From Candidatus Rifleibacteriota bacterium (lineage in GTDB: Bacteria > Riflebacteria > Ozemobacteria > Ozemobacterales > Ozemobacteraceae), in contig JAKJFO010000059.1 of the NCBI GenBank assembly GCA_022704885.1, positions 1-20,152 of the forward strand: a stretch of 20,152 bases of DNA, in the 5' to 3' direction. This document shows positions 1-7,667 of this stretch, piece after piece. Under the pieces are notes generated by a model, which saw only the letters and a program-made list of their open reading frames with translations, was not told where the DNA came from and ran no database searches. Position 1 is the first letter of the stretch; every line of letters begins with the position of its first letter. A program made the position numbers and the translations under genes.

Positions 1-1
1 G

Positions 2-985
2 CTTACCCGCCGCCTCAGCTACACAACGCTCAAAGAGATTACCGACGCCATTTTTGCGCATGATCTCGGCCGGGTTGTCAAACTTCTCAACGAACTCTAT
101 TCTCTTGGCTACGAGCCGCTGACCATCGGCCGCGACCTGCTTGAATACCTGCGCCGCTGCATGATTCTCAAAATCGACAGCGACGCCAACCAGCAGCTCG
201 ATCTGCCGGTCGAACAGGCCAGCGAAATCTGCAGGCAGGTTGCTGCACTCGAAGTAAGATATATCATTGGCGCAGTCTATCGTGTCGAACGCGCCCTGCT
301 GAACATTCGCAGCTCATTTCAGGCGCGTGTTTTACTTGAATCTGAGCTGATCAGACTTGGTCTCGGTGATGAAATTTTCGCCAGCGAAGCCATGGAAAAG
401 CGCATAGAACAGCTCGAACAGAAAGTGGCGGCGTTGCGCAAAATCGCCGCCAGACCTGCTGTCAGCATGGCTCCACGCGATGTCGCGCCAGCCGCACCTT
501 CGCCTGCTCCTGCCCGCCCGGTGCTGACTTCTGTTCCGCCACGTTCGCCGGTATCCCCTTTACCGGAAAATGTCGTTCCCATGAGCAGCAGACAGGTGAC
601 TGACCCGGTTATCGATTTCCGAAACGCAGTTGGTCGGCGCTCGAATGTTTGTCAGGCTCTGCTGGTCAATGCCAGAATCAAAAAGCCCGAGAACGGAACT
701 TTGACTATCTTTCTTGAGCAGGCGTTTGCCGCCGGCAAACTCAAGGAAAGCAAAAACATCGCTCTGTTAGTCGAAGCCGCCAGAGAAGTTTTTGGAAACG
801 TCGATCAGGTCAAGATTCAGGTGCCAGGCAACGGCAGCGATGATGCCCCACCACCGCCACGCGAAAGTCATCGCGAACAGATTGCCCGACTTGACGAGCA
901 AGCACGCCAGAAAGTACTGCAGAAACCCTCAATTGCAGACGCAGTCGACACTTTTGGCGGAGATATCGTAGATATCGAAGAATAG
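2..985 (+). CDS. dnaX: DNA polymerase III subunit gamma/tau, C-terminal part (5' end outside window)
   Basis: The open frame enters from the left edge (first full codon at base 2), so the AAA+ ATPase and start codon lie upstream. The visible 327 residues begin inside the clamp-loader collar region (TLKEITDAIFAHDLGRVVKL, then ELYSLGYEPLTIGRDLLEYLR), which is typical of DnaX domain III. A coiled stretch (MEKRIEQLEQKVAALRK) follows, then a Pro/Ala-rich linker at about residues 155-195 of the visible part, then a folded C-terminal domain of the tau type that would contact the polymerase or helicase. The family loads the sliding clamp and couples the polymerases at the fork. The end of the protein is acidic and simple in composition. 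A strong terminator follows 25 bases after the stop. Recognition rests on motif style, not alignment. Confidence 0.8.
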   Translation, partial: LTRRLSYTTLKEITDAIFAHDLGRVVKLLNELYSLGYEPLTIGRDLLEYLRRCMILKIDSDANQQLDLPVEQASEICRQVAALEVRYIIGAVYRVERALLNIRSSFQARVLLESELIRLGLGDEIFASEAMEKRIEQLEQKVAALRKIAARPAVSMAPRDVAPAAPSPAPARPVLTSVPPRSPVSPLPENVVPMSSRQVTDPVIDFRNAVGRRSNVCQALLVNARIKKPENGTLTIFLEQAFAAGKLKESKNIALLVEAAREVFGNVDQVKIQVPGNGSDDAPPPPRESHREQIARLDEQARQKVLQKPSIADAVDTFGGDIVDIEE

Positions 986-1010
986 TTATCAAAAAACTGA
1001 TATTAAAAGA

Positions 1011-1040
1011 AAAAAATCGCAGGCTTCTGCGATTTTTTTT
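1011..1040 (+). terminator. Rho-independent terminator of dnaX
   Basis: A perfect 12-bp stem (1011-1022 with 1027-1038, core TCGCAG/CTGCGA) encloses a four-base GCTT loop and runs into eight T residues. It lies just downstream of the dnaX stop and is flanked by A and T runs, so it could also act on the other strand. Confidence 0.9.
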
Positions 1041-1330
1041 GTTGCTGCATTCACCAAAAAAATTCTAAAAGCATTTATACGACAGGTTTTGCGCGCTGGT
1101 GTATGCGAACCAGGATTGTACACAGCAATTCCGTGGAAAATGTGGAAAACCATGGGGAAAAGCTTGGGAAGCGAACTCTCTGTTGTGGAAAAATAAAACA
1201 GCTACCCTCTTGACAAAGACTGTTTATAAGCTTTTCGAGAGGGCCTGAAAAAATTTTCAGCAAAAAGTCTTGCAAATCGAAAATTTTTTCATGTCAAGAT
1301 TGTGTACATGAATTTTTACAACGACTACCC

Positions 1331-1366
1331 GTTTACATAATTTTGTGTACACAGTGTTATGTAAAC
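1331..1366. repeat. 36-bp nested palindrome (protein-binding site candidate)
   Basis: Outer arms GTTTACATAA (1331-1340) and TTATGTAAAC (1357-1366) are perfect reverse complements. Exactly centred between them, with three-base spacers on each side, is the self-complementary TGTGTACACA (1344-1353). The same ten-base core recurs at 1401-1410 without the outer arms, and shorter versions occur at 1301-1308 and 1117-1124. Such two-tier symmetry is typical of a site for a dimer or pair of dimers of a DNA-binding protein. No T tract follows, so it is not a terminator. Confidence 0.7.
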
Positions 1367-1516
1367 ACAGACCGAAATACCAGAAGCCATTGTTTGCGTT
1401 TGTGTACACAGGTTTTTAAAACTTTTATCGGATTGTCGAGTATTCTTATCGGAGTGACTCAAGAGTTTATTGACGATTCTCTTTCGACAAATTTTCACTT
1501 CTGTGCTGTATCGAAA

Positions 1517-1546
1517 TTGTCAGATTTTGGTTACAATCAGTAGTAT
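1517..1546 (+). promoter_or_regulatory. Possible sigma-70 promoter for the secreted metallopeptidase gene
   Basis: TTGTCA (1517-1522) and TAGTAT (1541-1546) are separated by 18 bases. The expected transcript start near 1553 gives a leader of about 65 bases to the GTG at 1619. The -10 box is only a moderate match. Confidence 0.4.
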
Positions 1547-1618
1547 GTGGCGACTTATCGCTGAACACTTGTAATGAACCGGGCATAACATAAGTCCGTT
1601 GAAGCAGGGGGTGCCATT

Positions 1619-2890
1619 GTGCAGAAAAAAGTATCAGGTCTGTTGATTTTGTTGATGGTAGTTGCAGGATTGTTTTTGAGCAGTGACCGGGCAATGGCTG
1701 ATACCAGGTTTGATTTTTACTATCAGCGTATCGAAAAAGTTGTTGAGATCAACAATCCTGAGCCCAAAGGCTGGTGGGAAAAGACCAAGTCTTTTGTCAA
1801 ATCAGGTATTAACGCGGTCAAACGCACCTGGGAAAGCGCTGTAACCCGCAACTACAACCTGGGCGAAGGGTCTAAACGCTGGTATTCAGGCGAAGACCAT
1901 AACATTGCTTATGATGTGCAGCGTGTCAAGGTTAAAAGCGAAGCTCACCTTCTTGAACTGATGGGCGTGAAGGATGAAAGCAAGCTTACCGACGGACAGA
2001 AGGCGCTGCTTGCGGTCTATCGCCATTCGACCTCAGATAACATCAAAGACCGCATGAAATACAGTTATCGTAACAGTATCAACATCATTCTGTCTGATAC
2101 CACGGGCTTCGATGATCCGGGAAAGTACCCCAATGTAACCGACGATTTCTGGCCATATTCCAGCGGCGCGACCATTCAGATGTCGAGCGGGCGCTATAAC
2201 TGGCCCGGTTCCGAAAGTTCGGCCCGCTCTACTTTTGTGCATGAGTTTGCCCACTCATTCGACCGCACTATCAAGGAATTCATCAAACCATACGGCAAAG
2301 ATGGCTCACATTTCGCCAATGAACTGACGAGACCGCGCACCGCTTTCGTCGAAGGCTGGGCCCAGTTCAACGAAATGCTCGATTCAGCCGACAAAGTGCG
2401 TCAGATGAACAATACAGTAGACCTGATCAAGATCGAAGACAAAAAGAAAGCCGGTGATTACACCAACGTTGAACCAGATACCCTCAGCGGAACTCAGCTG
2501 CTGTCTGTAGAAGGCATCAACGCTATCATTCTGCACCGTATCGCCACTGAAGTTCCGGGTGGTAAGGATAAGGTCTTCAAAGCCTTCACTTCGACAAGCT
2601 GGAAGCTTTTTCGTGATCTGAGCACCATTACAAAGCAGCTGTGCCGGCAGAATCCTGACGATATTGCTGCCATTGCCCGAATAGTCGATGAACGCACTCT
2701 CGGTAAACTGTCTGACAAGGAATTCATCAAGTATATCGGCAGCTCAGACGCCGCCAGAGAATTTCTCAAGAACCGCAAAAAAGCGACTGAAGACGCGGTC
2801 GAAGCATCTGCCGGCACCGTCGAAGCCAGCGGCAAGCCTCTCGATATCGAAGTTAAAACCGATGGCTCGAGCCCGTTTGGCGTAAAATAG
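1619..2890 (+). CDS. Secreted zinc metallopeptidase (HEFAH gluzincin-like)
   Basis: A 423-residue exported protein. Residues 1-27 form a Sec signal peptide with a positive start (MQKK), a hydrophobic core and a likely AMA cleavage site. The mature part carries HEFAH at residues 208-212, the HExxH zinc-binding and catalytic motif, followed 33 residues after its last His by Glu245 in AFVEGWAQF, well placed as the third zinc ligand of a gluzincin-type peptidase. The start is GTG at 1619, chosen because an AGGGGG ribosome binding site sits about 7 bases upstream and the signal peptide begins there. It is a lone gene between a promoter-like site and a terminator. The family is not identified beyond the zinc motif; the N-terminal 200 residues and the Lys/Glu-rich C-terminal 60 residues match nothing I recognise. 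The likely role is hydrolysis of an extracellular or periplasmic peptide substrate. Confidence 0.75.
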   Translation: MQKKVSGLLILLMVVAGLFLSSDRAMADTRFDFYYQRIEKVVEINNPEPKGWWEKTKSFVKSGINAVKRTWESAVTRNYNLGEGSKRWYSGEDHNIAYDVQRVKVKSEAHLLELMGVKDESKLTDGQKALLAVYRHSTSDNIKDRMKYSYRNSINIILSDTTGFDDPGKYPNVTDDFWPYSSGATIQMSSGRYNWPGSESSARSTFVHEFAHSFDRTIKEFIKPYGKDGSHFANELTRPRTAFVEGWAQFNEMLDSADKVRQMNNTVDLIKIEDKKKAGDYTNVEPDTLSGTQLLSVEGINAIILHRIATEVPGGKDKVFKAFTSTSWKLFRDLSTITKQLCRQNPDDIAAIARIVDERTLGKLSDKEFIKYIGSSDAAREFLKNRKKATEDAVEASAGTVEASGKPLDIEVKTDGSSPFGVK

Positions 2891-2910
2891 GCATTTAACC
2901 GCCCCCACAG

Positions 2911-2938
2911 AAGAGAAGCCGCAAGGCTTCTCTTTTTT
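2911..2938 (+). terminator. Rho-independent terminator of the metallopeptidase gene
   Basis: A perfect 10-bp stem (2911-2920 with 2925-2934) with a GCAA tetraloop runs into a T tract, 20 bases after the stop codon. Confidence 0.9.
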
Positions 2939-2975
2939 ATGTCTAATTTGTTTCAGGCAGGTCAACCAGGGTTTG

Positions 2976-2984
2976 TGGTAATCT
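2976..2984 (+). promoter_or_regulatory. Extended -10 promoter ending 7 bases before the ATG (leaderless)
   Basis: TGGTAATCT gives an extended -10 (TG, one base, TAATCT at 2979-2984). The ATG at 2992 lies 7 bases later, at the expected transcript start, and no ribosome binding site lies between. No good -35 box is seen, which an extended -10 can tolerate. Confidence 0.5.
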
Positions 2985-2991
2985 GTATGCA

Positions 2992-4593
2992 ATGAATCGA
3001 CGCGCAACTGTCACTCTGGTTCTGATCTCTGTTGTTATGGTGTTCTGGCGAAGTTCTGCCGGAGCAGCAGATGTGTATGCTCTTTTTAACTATGCAGACA
3101 GATCAGATGTGCATCTGGTTCATTCGATGCATGGCCCGGCCAACCCTTATGGGCAGCTGTTTTCGGCGCCCCCTGCCAGCAATTTCTACATCGATGAACA
3201 TGGTCGCTTCAGGCTCATTCATGTAAAGCGATCTGGCAGTTTTAAACAGGATCAGCGACGTCTTTACCGGCAGGTGTTCGACGGATTGCCGGTTCTGGCT
3301 GATGTCGGTTGGCAGGGTTATGGACAGCATCAGGATCAGCGTGATCTTATCATCGCGGGGCATTCAGGTCGACCGGTGTTTCGCAGTCGTGGCGCTCCCT
3401 TCAGCCCCGGGCCAGGATTTATGGTAAGTCAGTCTATTGCTTTATCGGCTCTGACCAACGGCGAAACCGATATCCGGCCAGATAAAAACTGGTATGAAAT
3501 TCCGAACGCCAGCTGGTATCAGAGCTGGTTTTCATCTGTTGATGGGCAGCACAGTTCATACATGATTTTTTATGACTGCTGGGAACAGCAGGATATTATG
3601 ATCTATGATGCAATCTGGAGCGGATTTCCTGTTGAAAAATCCGATGAGCGGCTGATTGGCAACGCCAGAGATTATCGCCTGAATCGGAGCAGACTCGATG
3701 GGGCCATGGAAATTTTGCCAGAAAATCCGAAATCGGAAGTTGTAGTCAATCTCGATGCCGGAGTTGCACTGTGCAGGAATCAGGATGCTGGTGGCCAGTC
3801 TGTAAGTGCCATATACAGCTGGTATGATGATGCCGCCGGAACAGTTTCTGCCGCCGACTGGACGCCGGAGATTCAGACGGTTTTTGAATCGCGGCATCAG
3901 AAGATACGGTTTCCTGTGATGCATGACGCGAATCGAATGATCGTTATGGGCACCGACATTTTGCACGCGTGGTTACACGCTGGCGGTTTACAGCATACCG
4001 TCAGTGAGTGCACCTTTTGTCTGGCTCTGCCATTGGACGACAGGTCAGCCGCGTTCTTCATCTATTCCGCTCCCGACAATTCTCTATACCGGTTCTACAT
4101 AGACCGCGACGATGTCGTTGATTACAGGCGTGCATCAAGACTTACTCCGGCTTTTGTTCCGGTCGCCATGACGGCTGATCATGAGGGTAATCTGCTGCTC
4201 GGAAGTTTTTCGGCCTGGCCGCCCGAGATGAGCGAAAGCGAAGATCTGCTGATGTCAGTTGAAGCTGTGGAACTGCTGCCGGCACCCTCTGATGCGACGA
4301 CAACCAGAGGTAATATGCTGCTGGCGCAGCAGTTTTATTTCAATGTATATCGTCTGACGCCTGCCGGCAGCGAGCCGGTATGGCTTGGTCGTATTGATGT
4401 AGGCCGTCACTTGTATCAGTGCGGGTTTGTGATTGCCGAGAGGCCTCTGGCTCTGACCAGCGATGTTCGCGAACTGCTCAGGCTTGCCCGTCTGCCCGGT
4501 AATCAGCTCAGTGCTCCCAAAAAACTCGATGAAAGCACATACCCCGGGCAGTTTGTCATGCCCGGTCAGGTATTTATGGCGTTAGCGCGCTGA
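2992..4593 (+). CDS. Exported protein of unknown function
   Basis: A 533-residue protein starting with a clear signal peptide (MNRRATVTLVLISVVMVFW, likely cleaved after SSAGAA near residue 26). The mature part is rich in Tyr, Trp, Phe and Asp with short alternating hydrophobic strands, suggesting an all-beta fold, possibly a propeller; this is inference from composition only. There is no transmembrane segment beyond the signal, no lipobox and no catalytic motif I recognise. Several isolated cysteines (for example in CTFCLALPL) could pair outside the cytoplasm. The ATG at 2992 is favoured by the signal peptide, although no ribosome binding site precedes it; see the leaderless promoter entry. 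It ends 5 bases before the stop of the convergent minus-strand gene with no clear terminator between them. Confidence 0.7.
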   Translation: MNRRATVTLVLISVVMVFWRSSAGAADVYALFNYADRSDVHLVHSMHGPANPYGQLFSAPPASNFYIDEHGRFRLIHVKRSGSFKQDQRRLYRQVFDGLPVLADVGWQGYGQHQDQRDLIIAGHSGRPVFRSRGAPFSPGPGFMVSQSIALSALTNGETDIRPDKNWYEIPNASWYQSWFSSVDGQHSSYMIFYDCWEQQDIMIYDAIWSGFPVEKSDERLIGNARDYRLNRSRLDGAMEILPENPKSEVVVNLDAGVALCRNQDAGGQSVSAIYSWYDDAAGTVSAADWTPEIQTVFESRHQKIRFPVMHDANRMIVMGTDILHAWLHAGGLQHTVSECTFCLALPLDDRSAAFFIYSAPDNSLYRFYIDRDDVVDYRRASRLTPAFVPVAMTADHEGNLLLGSFSAWPPEMSESEDLLMSVEAVELLPAPSDATTTRGNMLLAQQFYFNVYRLTPAGSEPVWLGRIDVGRHLYQCGFVIAERPLALTSDVRELLRLARLPGNQLSAPKKLDESTYPGQFVMPGQVFMALAR

Positions 4594-4598
4594 ATTTT

Positions 4599-5087
4599 TC
4601 AGGAAAATTCCCTGATCAGTTCTTCGAGTTCAGGGTCATCAAACTGTTCGTCAGCGCTTTCCTTGATCAGATACACCAGCTTTTTCATCTCAAGGTCGCT
4701 GAACTGGCCCTTGCCCTTGTGCGTAATTTTCTCGGCTTCTTCCTGCAAAAGCTTTTTGATGAATTTTTCCCGGGTCGTGCGGTCGGCCACGACCTGGTAT
4801 ATCTTCTCAGCCAGCACTTCGGGTGACACCATGCGATAGGTGCCGTCTTTCACCTGACGCGCAATCTCTTCAAGCCTCTGCATATGCATTAACTGCTGTT
4901 GCTGCAGAATCTTGAGGTTGTTCTCGGCCGGTGTTCTGTGTGCAGAAGTTCCGTCGATCTTTTCTCCGCCGCCGGTCTTGTCTTTCAAGGCTTCATCGAA
5001 GCCGGTTTTTTTATCGACAGACTCTTTGGCCTTGGGTTTGGTCGTTATTATTATTCTTTTCCCAGGTCCATGAATGGAATCAACCAT
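4599..5087 (-). CDS. FlgM-like (anti-sigma-28) small cytoplasmic protein
   Basis: A 162-residue, highly charged protein without signal or membrane segment. Residues 1-65 are low-complexity and probably disordered. Residues 71-100 (RLEEIARQVKDGTYRM followed by VSPEVLAEKIYQVVADR) resemble the C-terminal sigma-binding helices of FlgM, which typically read as an EI..I..G.Y.....VAEKL pattern. FlgM binds and holds the flagellar sigma factor sigma-28 until the hook is complete. This protein is longer than usual FlgM (about 90-100 residues), with roughly 60 extra residues after the motif, so it may instead be a related flagellar regulator or an unrelated helical protein. The start is supported by AAGGGAG about 5 bases upstream of the ATG. 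A sigma-28-like promoter lies upstream, which fits a flagellar role. Confidence 0.5.
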   Translation of the reverse strand: MVDSIHGPGKRIIITTKPKAKESVDKKTGFDEALKDKTGGGEKIDGTSAHRTPAENNLKILQQQQLMHMQRLEEIARQVKDGTYRMVSPEVLAEKIYQVVADRTTREKFIKKLLQEEAEKITHKGKGQFSDLEMKKLVYLIKESADEQFDDPELEELIREFS

Positions 5088-5147
5088 GATTAGCTCCCTT
5101 GTAACTTCCTTGTTAAAAAGGCATATTTTTCCCTTATCCCAATTTAT

Positions 5148-5175
5148 TTATCGTCAACTTTGCCAAAAAAGTTTA
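5148..5175 (-). promoter_or_regulatory. Sigma-28-like promoter of the FlgM-like gene
   Basis: On the minus strand TAAACTTT (5175-5168) is followed by GACGATAA (5155-5148), with 16 bases between TAAA and the -10. The flagellar sigma consensus is TAAA, 15 bases, GCCGATAA. The match has one -10 mismatch and one extra spacer base. The leader to the ATG would be about 50 bases. Confidence 0.4.
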
Positions 5176-5190
5176 TAGCAATGCCGAAAA
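5164..5190 (+). promoter_or_regulatory. Sigma-28-like promoter of the TPR-protein gene
   Basis: CAAA (5164-5167), then exactly 15 bases, then GCCGAAAA (5183-5190): one mismatch in each box against TAAA-N15-GCCGATAA. It overlaps the divergent minus-strand site, so the two promoters would compete or be co-regulated. Confidence 0.35.
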
Positions 5191-5259
5191 AATCTTTCTC
5201 ACCCGTACCTGGCATTCTGCCGATAATCCTTGTAGATAATGAATTTCTGGAGGCAAGTC

Positions 5260-7116
5260 GTGTTGTATCGAAAATGGTTGTCTGTTGCAGTTCTGTACGT
5301 GTCGATTCTGTTAATTCCGTCCGGCGCCCTGTTCGCAGCGATCGATCATTCAAGTCTATTTGCCAGCGGGGAAAAGGCTTTCGCAGCCAGCAATTTCAGC
5401 GTTGCCGCCGAGAACTTCGCGGCTGCCCTCAAATATTCGCCGTCAGACCTGCGCACCAGATTCCGCTATGGCCAGGCGCTGTTTTCGCTGAACCGTTTCG
5501 CTGAGAGCCACAGTCAGTTTCAGGCGGTTCTGCAGAACTCTCCAAACAACATTATTGCCAGAGTCTATCTGGCTGAGAATCTGGTGCAGCTCAACCGTCA
5601 TGATGATGCCAGAAGCCATCTCGAATGGATACTCAAAGTGCAGCCCGGTCACGCACGTGCCCGTGAGATTCTCGATTCGATAAATGGCCTGACGACAGCA
5701 AAACCCGCTCAGGCTATGCCCGAAAAAATGCCGACAGACAGCGCTCCATTGCCGGTGAAAAATACAGCAAAGGCCAGCTCACAGATTGAGCTTACCCCGT
5801 ATATCGCACCCTCTGGCGAAAAAACCCGGCCGCAGCCAAAAAAAGTCGTTGCACAAAATGCCAAAGAGACGGCCAGCATACCTGCTGCCAGTAAAGTTAC
5901 CGATTTTTCATTCGAAAAGTTTCTTGCTGACACCCAGAATTCTTTTCTTGTCAGCCTCGAGCTCGTCAGGTTCAATCTCGAGAATGGCGACCTCAACGCT
6001 GCAGCTGTCAGTCTCGAACAGGCCACCCGACTCTCACGCAACACTTCCGACAGTCGGCGCTTTCTTGAACTCCAGATTCTCTCAAGCATGCTTCACATCT
6101 ACCGCCGAGACTTTTCCGCTTTCGGCAAAAATCTGGTAAAGCTCAAATCAGCTCTTGGTGACAAATCCTATCAGTCATTCCTTAACATCTACAACGAAGG
6201 CGCGGCAATAACCGACCCGGTCGACCAGGCCCGTCTTGCTGCCGGAATTGCCATGGGTGCCGGCCACCATGCCGTGGCTGCCCGCCTGCTGCTCGAAGTG
6301 TTCGTTAAAAAGCCCGAGGACATGCTGACTGCCCACCTGCTGGCCGATGCTCAGCTGCAGAGCCTGGACTATAAAAATGCCGAAAACACGCTGGTGCATA
6401 TTGCCCGAAACCATACAGACAATGCTGAAGCACACTTCAATCTGGCCCGCTTTTATCTGACCGTATTCTATCAGCCTGAACTTGCCAGGCGCTATGCCGT
6501 ACATGCTGCATCTCTCAAACCCGGCGATGCCCGTATCGAAATTCTGCTCGGTCTGGCGGATTACGCTGAGGGAAAAGTCGATGCCGGCATTGCGAGAATG
6601 CGAAAGCTTCTGCCGGTCGTTGAAGATGAGTCGATGAAGGCCATCTGCCAGCAGATTATCAATGACGGCAACAAGGTCGATGCCACCGGCCGGCCGGTTG
6701 ACTTCATCAGCATGCTGGCTCTGCCTGGCGCGCCGCATGCTCCGTTCGACAGTTTCCGCCTGGTCGGCGAAGATGCTCTGCGTCGCGGTTCTTTTTTGAC
6801 GGCTATGAAGTATTTCGCAAATGCGCGTGATTACGCTGAAATCGGCAGAACTTATCTTGGTATCGCGTCGGCTCTAGCCAGCAGCGGCGAAACCGAAATC
6901 GCCGCAGTAGCCGCCGGCTATGGTCTCGCGGCGCTGGATGCAGAGCTGCAACAGAACCCGGCAAATGGCCGCGCCAGTCTTTATGCCGCTCTCTATCACT
7001 TCGAACGTAACGATATGGCAGCTGCCAGACAGGCGTTAAACCGTGGTCTTTCCGGAAAATGCGATGCAGTTACCAGAAAACGCCTGACTACATTACTCAG
7101 CAGTATCGATTCCTGA
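5260..7116 (+). CDS. Exported TPR-repeat protein
   Basis: A 618-residue protein with a signal peptide or N-terminal membrane anchor (LYRKWLSVAVLYVSILLIPSG, possible cleavage near ALFAA). Residues about 30-140 hold three tetratricopeptide repeats (pattern A..F..A...Y.P.......G.AL..L.R..E), then a Lys/Pro-rich linker (about 145-200), then a second helical and TPR block from about 205 to 480, and a last helical part. TPR arrays are protein-binding scaffolds; the partner cannot be read from the sequence. The start chosen is GTG at 5260, because GGAGG sits at 5249-5253 with six-base spacing; an in-frame ATG at 5239 lacks such a site. It is a single gene ended by a strong terminator. The divergent FlgM-like neighbour and the sigma-28-like site hint at, but do not prove, a motility link. 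Confidence 0.75.
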   Translation: MLYRKWLSVAVLYVSILLIPSGALFAAIDHSSLFASGEKAFAASNFSVAAENFAAALKYSPSDLRTRFRYGQALFSLNRFAESHSQFQAVLQNSPNNIIARVYLAENLVQLNRHDDARSHLEWILKVQPGHARAREILDSINGLTTAKPAQAMPEKMPTDSAPLPVKNTAKASSQIELTPYIAPSGEKTRPQPKKVVAQNAKETASIPAASKVTDFSFEKFLADTQNSFLVSLELVRFNLENGDLNAAAVSLEQATRLSRNTSDSRRFLELQILSSMLHIYRRDFSAFGKNLVKLKSALGDKSYQSFLNIYNEGAAITDPVDQARLAAGIAMGAGHHAVAARLLLEVFVKKPEDMLTAHLLADAQLQSLDYKNAENTLVHIARNHTDNAEAHFNLARFYLTVFYQPELARRYAVHAASLKPGDARIEILLGLADYAEGKVDAGIARMRKLLPVVEDESMKAICQQIINDGNKVDATGRPVDFISMLALPGAPHAPFDSFRLVGEDALRRGSFLTAMKYFANARDYAEIGRTYLGIASALASSGETEIAAVAAGYGLAALDAELQQNPANGRASLYAALYHFERNDMAAARQALNRGLSGKCDAVTRKRLTTLLSSIDS

Positions 7117-7136
7117 TCAGAAACAGATCTTCAAAG

Positions 7137-7175
7137 CTGCCCGGCTCGATGTACAGCCGGGCAGTTTTCTTTTTG
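7137..7175 (+). terminator. Rho-independent terminator of the TPR-protein gene
   Basis: A perfect 10-bp GC-rich stem (7137-7146 with 7155-7164) with an eight-base loop is followed by TTTTCTTTTT. Confidence 0.92.
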
Positions 7176-7207
7176 CAGGAAAGTTGCATTTTATATAAGT
7201 TTTTGGG

Positions 7208-7237
7208 TTGCAATTTACTCAACTTTCTCATTATAAT
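7208..7237 (+). promoter_or_regulatory. Sigma-70 promoter of the CheY/HEAT-CheR operon
   Basis: TTGCAA (7208-7213) and a perfect TATAAT (7232-7237) are separated by 18 bases. The predicted start near 7244 gives a leader of about 33 bases carrying a GGAGG (7262-7266) ten bases before the ATG. Confidence 0.75.
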
Positions 7238-7276
7238 CTGCAGTTAAGATTCCAGATTTCCGGAGGATTCCAGATA

Positions 7277-7663
7277 ATGGCCAAAACGATACTAGTGGCT
7301 GAAGACTCCTTGATGTTGCGAAAGGTCGCGTGCTTTCCGCTCGAAAAAGCGGGCTATAAAGTACTTGAGGCCAACAATGGCATCGAGGCGATCGAAGCAA
7401 TGTCAAAGAATGAAGTAGACATCATCATCACCGACCTTAATATGCCGGGTATGGATGGTTTCGAACTCATCACCCAGGTCAAGGAAAACGACAAATTCAA
7501 GCACATACCCATCATTATTCTCACTACCGAAGGCAAAAAAGAGATGGTCATGAAGGGGCTTACCCTCGGCGCCAATTCATTTCTGCAGAAGCCAATCAAA
7601 CCGGATCTGATGCTTCAGGAAGTAGAAAGACTCCTTGGCAAATCTTCAGGCAAGGGAGGCTGA
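7277..7663 (+). CDS. CheY-like stand-alone receiver domain response regulator
   Basis: A 128-residue single receiver domain with no output domain. The acid pair is Glu9-Asp10, the phospho-acceptor is Asp53 (IIITDLNMPGMDG), the switch residues are Thr83 and aromatic Phe102, and the conserved Lys105 sits in LQKP. All residues needed for phosphorylation are present. Proteins of this type pass a phosphoryl signal from a histidine kinase to a target such as the flagellar motor or an enzyme. The start is the ATG at 7277 (MAKTILVAEDS), which fits the family and the GGAGG upstream; a longer reading to 7208 would begin inside the promoter. The next gene starts 4 bases after the stop, with its ribosome binding site inside this gene, so the two are probably co-translated. 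No kinase is in the window. Confidence 0.92.
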   Translation: MAKTILVAEDSLMLRKVACFPLEKAGYKVLEANNGIEAIEAMSKNEVDIIITDLNMPGMDGFELITQVKENDKFKHIPIIILTTEGKKEMVMKGLTLGANSFLQKPIKPDLMLQEVERLLGKSSGKGG

Positions 7664-7667
7664 AACC

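Larger units (their letters stand above)
1041..1618. other. Long AT-rich gene-free region with repeated motifs; candidate origin or regulatory hub
   Basis: There is no convincing gene in this stretch of almost 580 bases. Reading left to right: TGTGGAAAA occurs at 1141-1149 and 1184-1192, and CGTGGAAAA at 1132-1140. The first two match the relaxed DnaA-box pattern TTWTNCACA on the minus strand and the third has one mismatch. An AT-rich tract with A and T runs follows (about 1190-1330). TGTACA-cored sites lie at 1117-1124, 1301-1308, 1344-1353 and 1401-1410. The third is the heart of a larger nested palindrome (1331-1366). A sigma-70-like promoter for the next gene is at 1517-1546. Three boxes, an AT tract and a dnaX neighbour would fit a replication origin, but dnaA and dnaN are not in view. 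A cluster of operator sites is an equally good reading. Confidence 0.45.

Noticed and set aside
1343..1543. A 66-codon plus-strand frame in the gene-free region after dnaX.
   Set aside because: It starts inside the nested palindrome, lacks a ribosome binding site and reads as low-quality protein.
4599..4615. Small inverted repeat TCAGG...CCTGA between the two convergent genes.
   Set aside because: The stem is only five pairs plus two inner pairs with a mismatch, and no T tract follows on either strand, so I do not call it a terminator.
5219..5226. GCCGATAA, an exact sigma-28 -10 box, on the plus strand before the TPR gene.
   Set aside because: No TAAA-like -35 lies about 15 bases upstream; the better supported site is at 5164-5190.
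6175..6738. A 187-codon minus-strand frame inside the TPR-protein gene.
   Set aside because: Shadow of TPR codons; no ribosome binding site or recognisable protein features.
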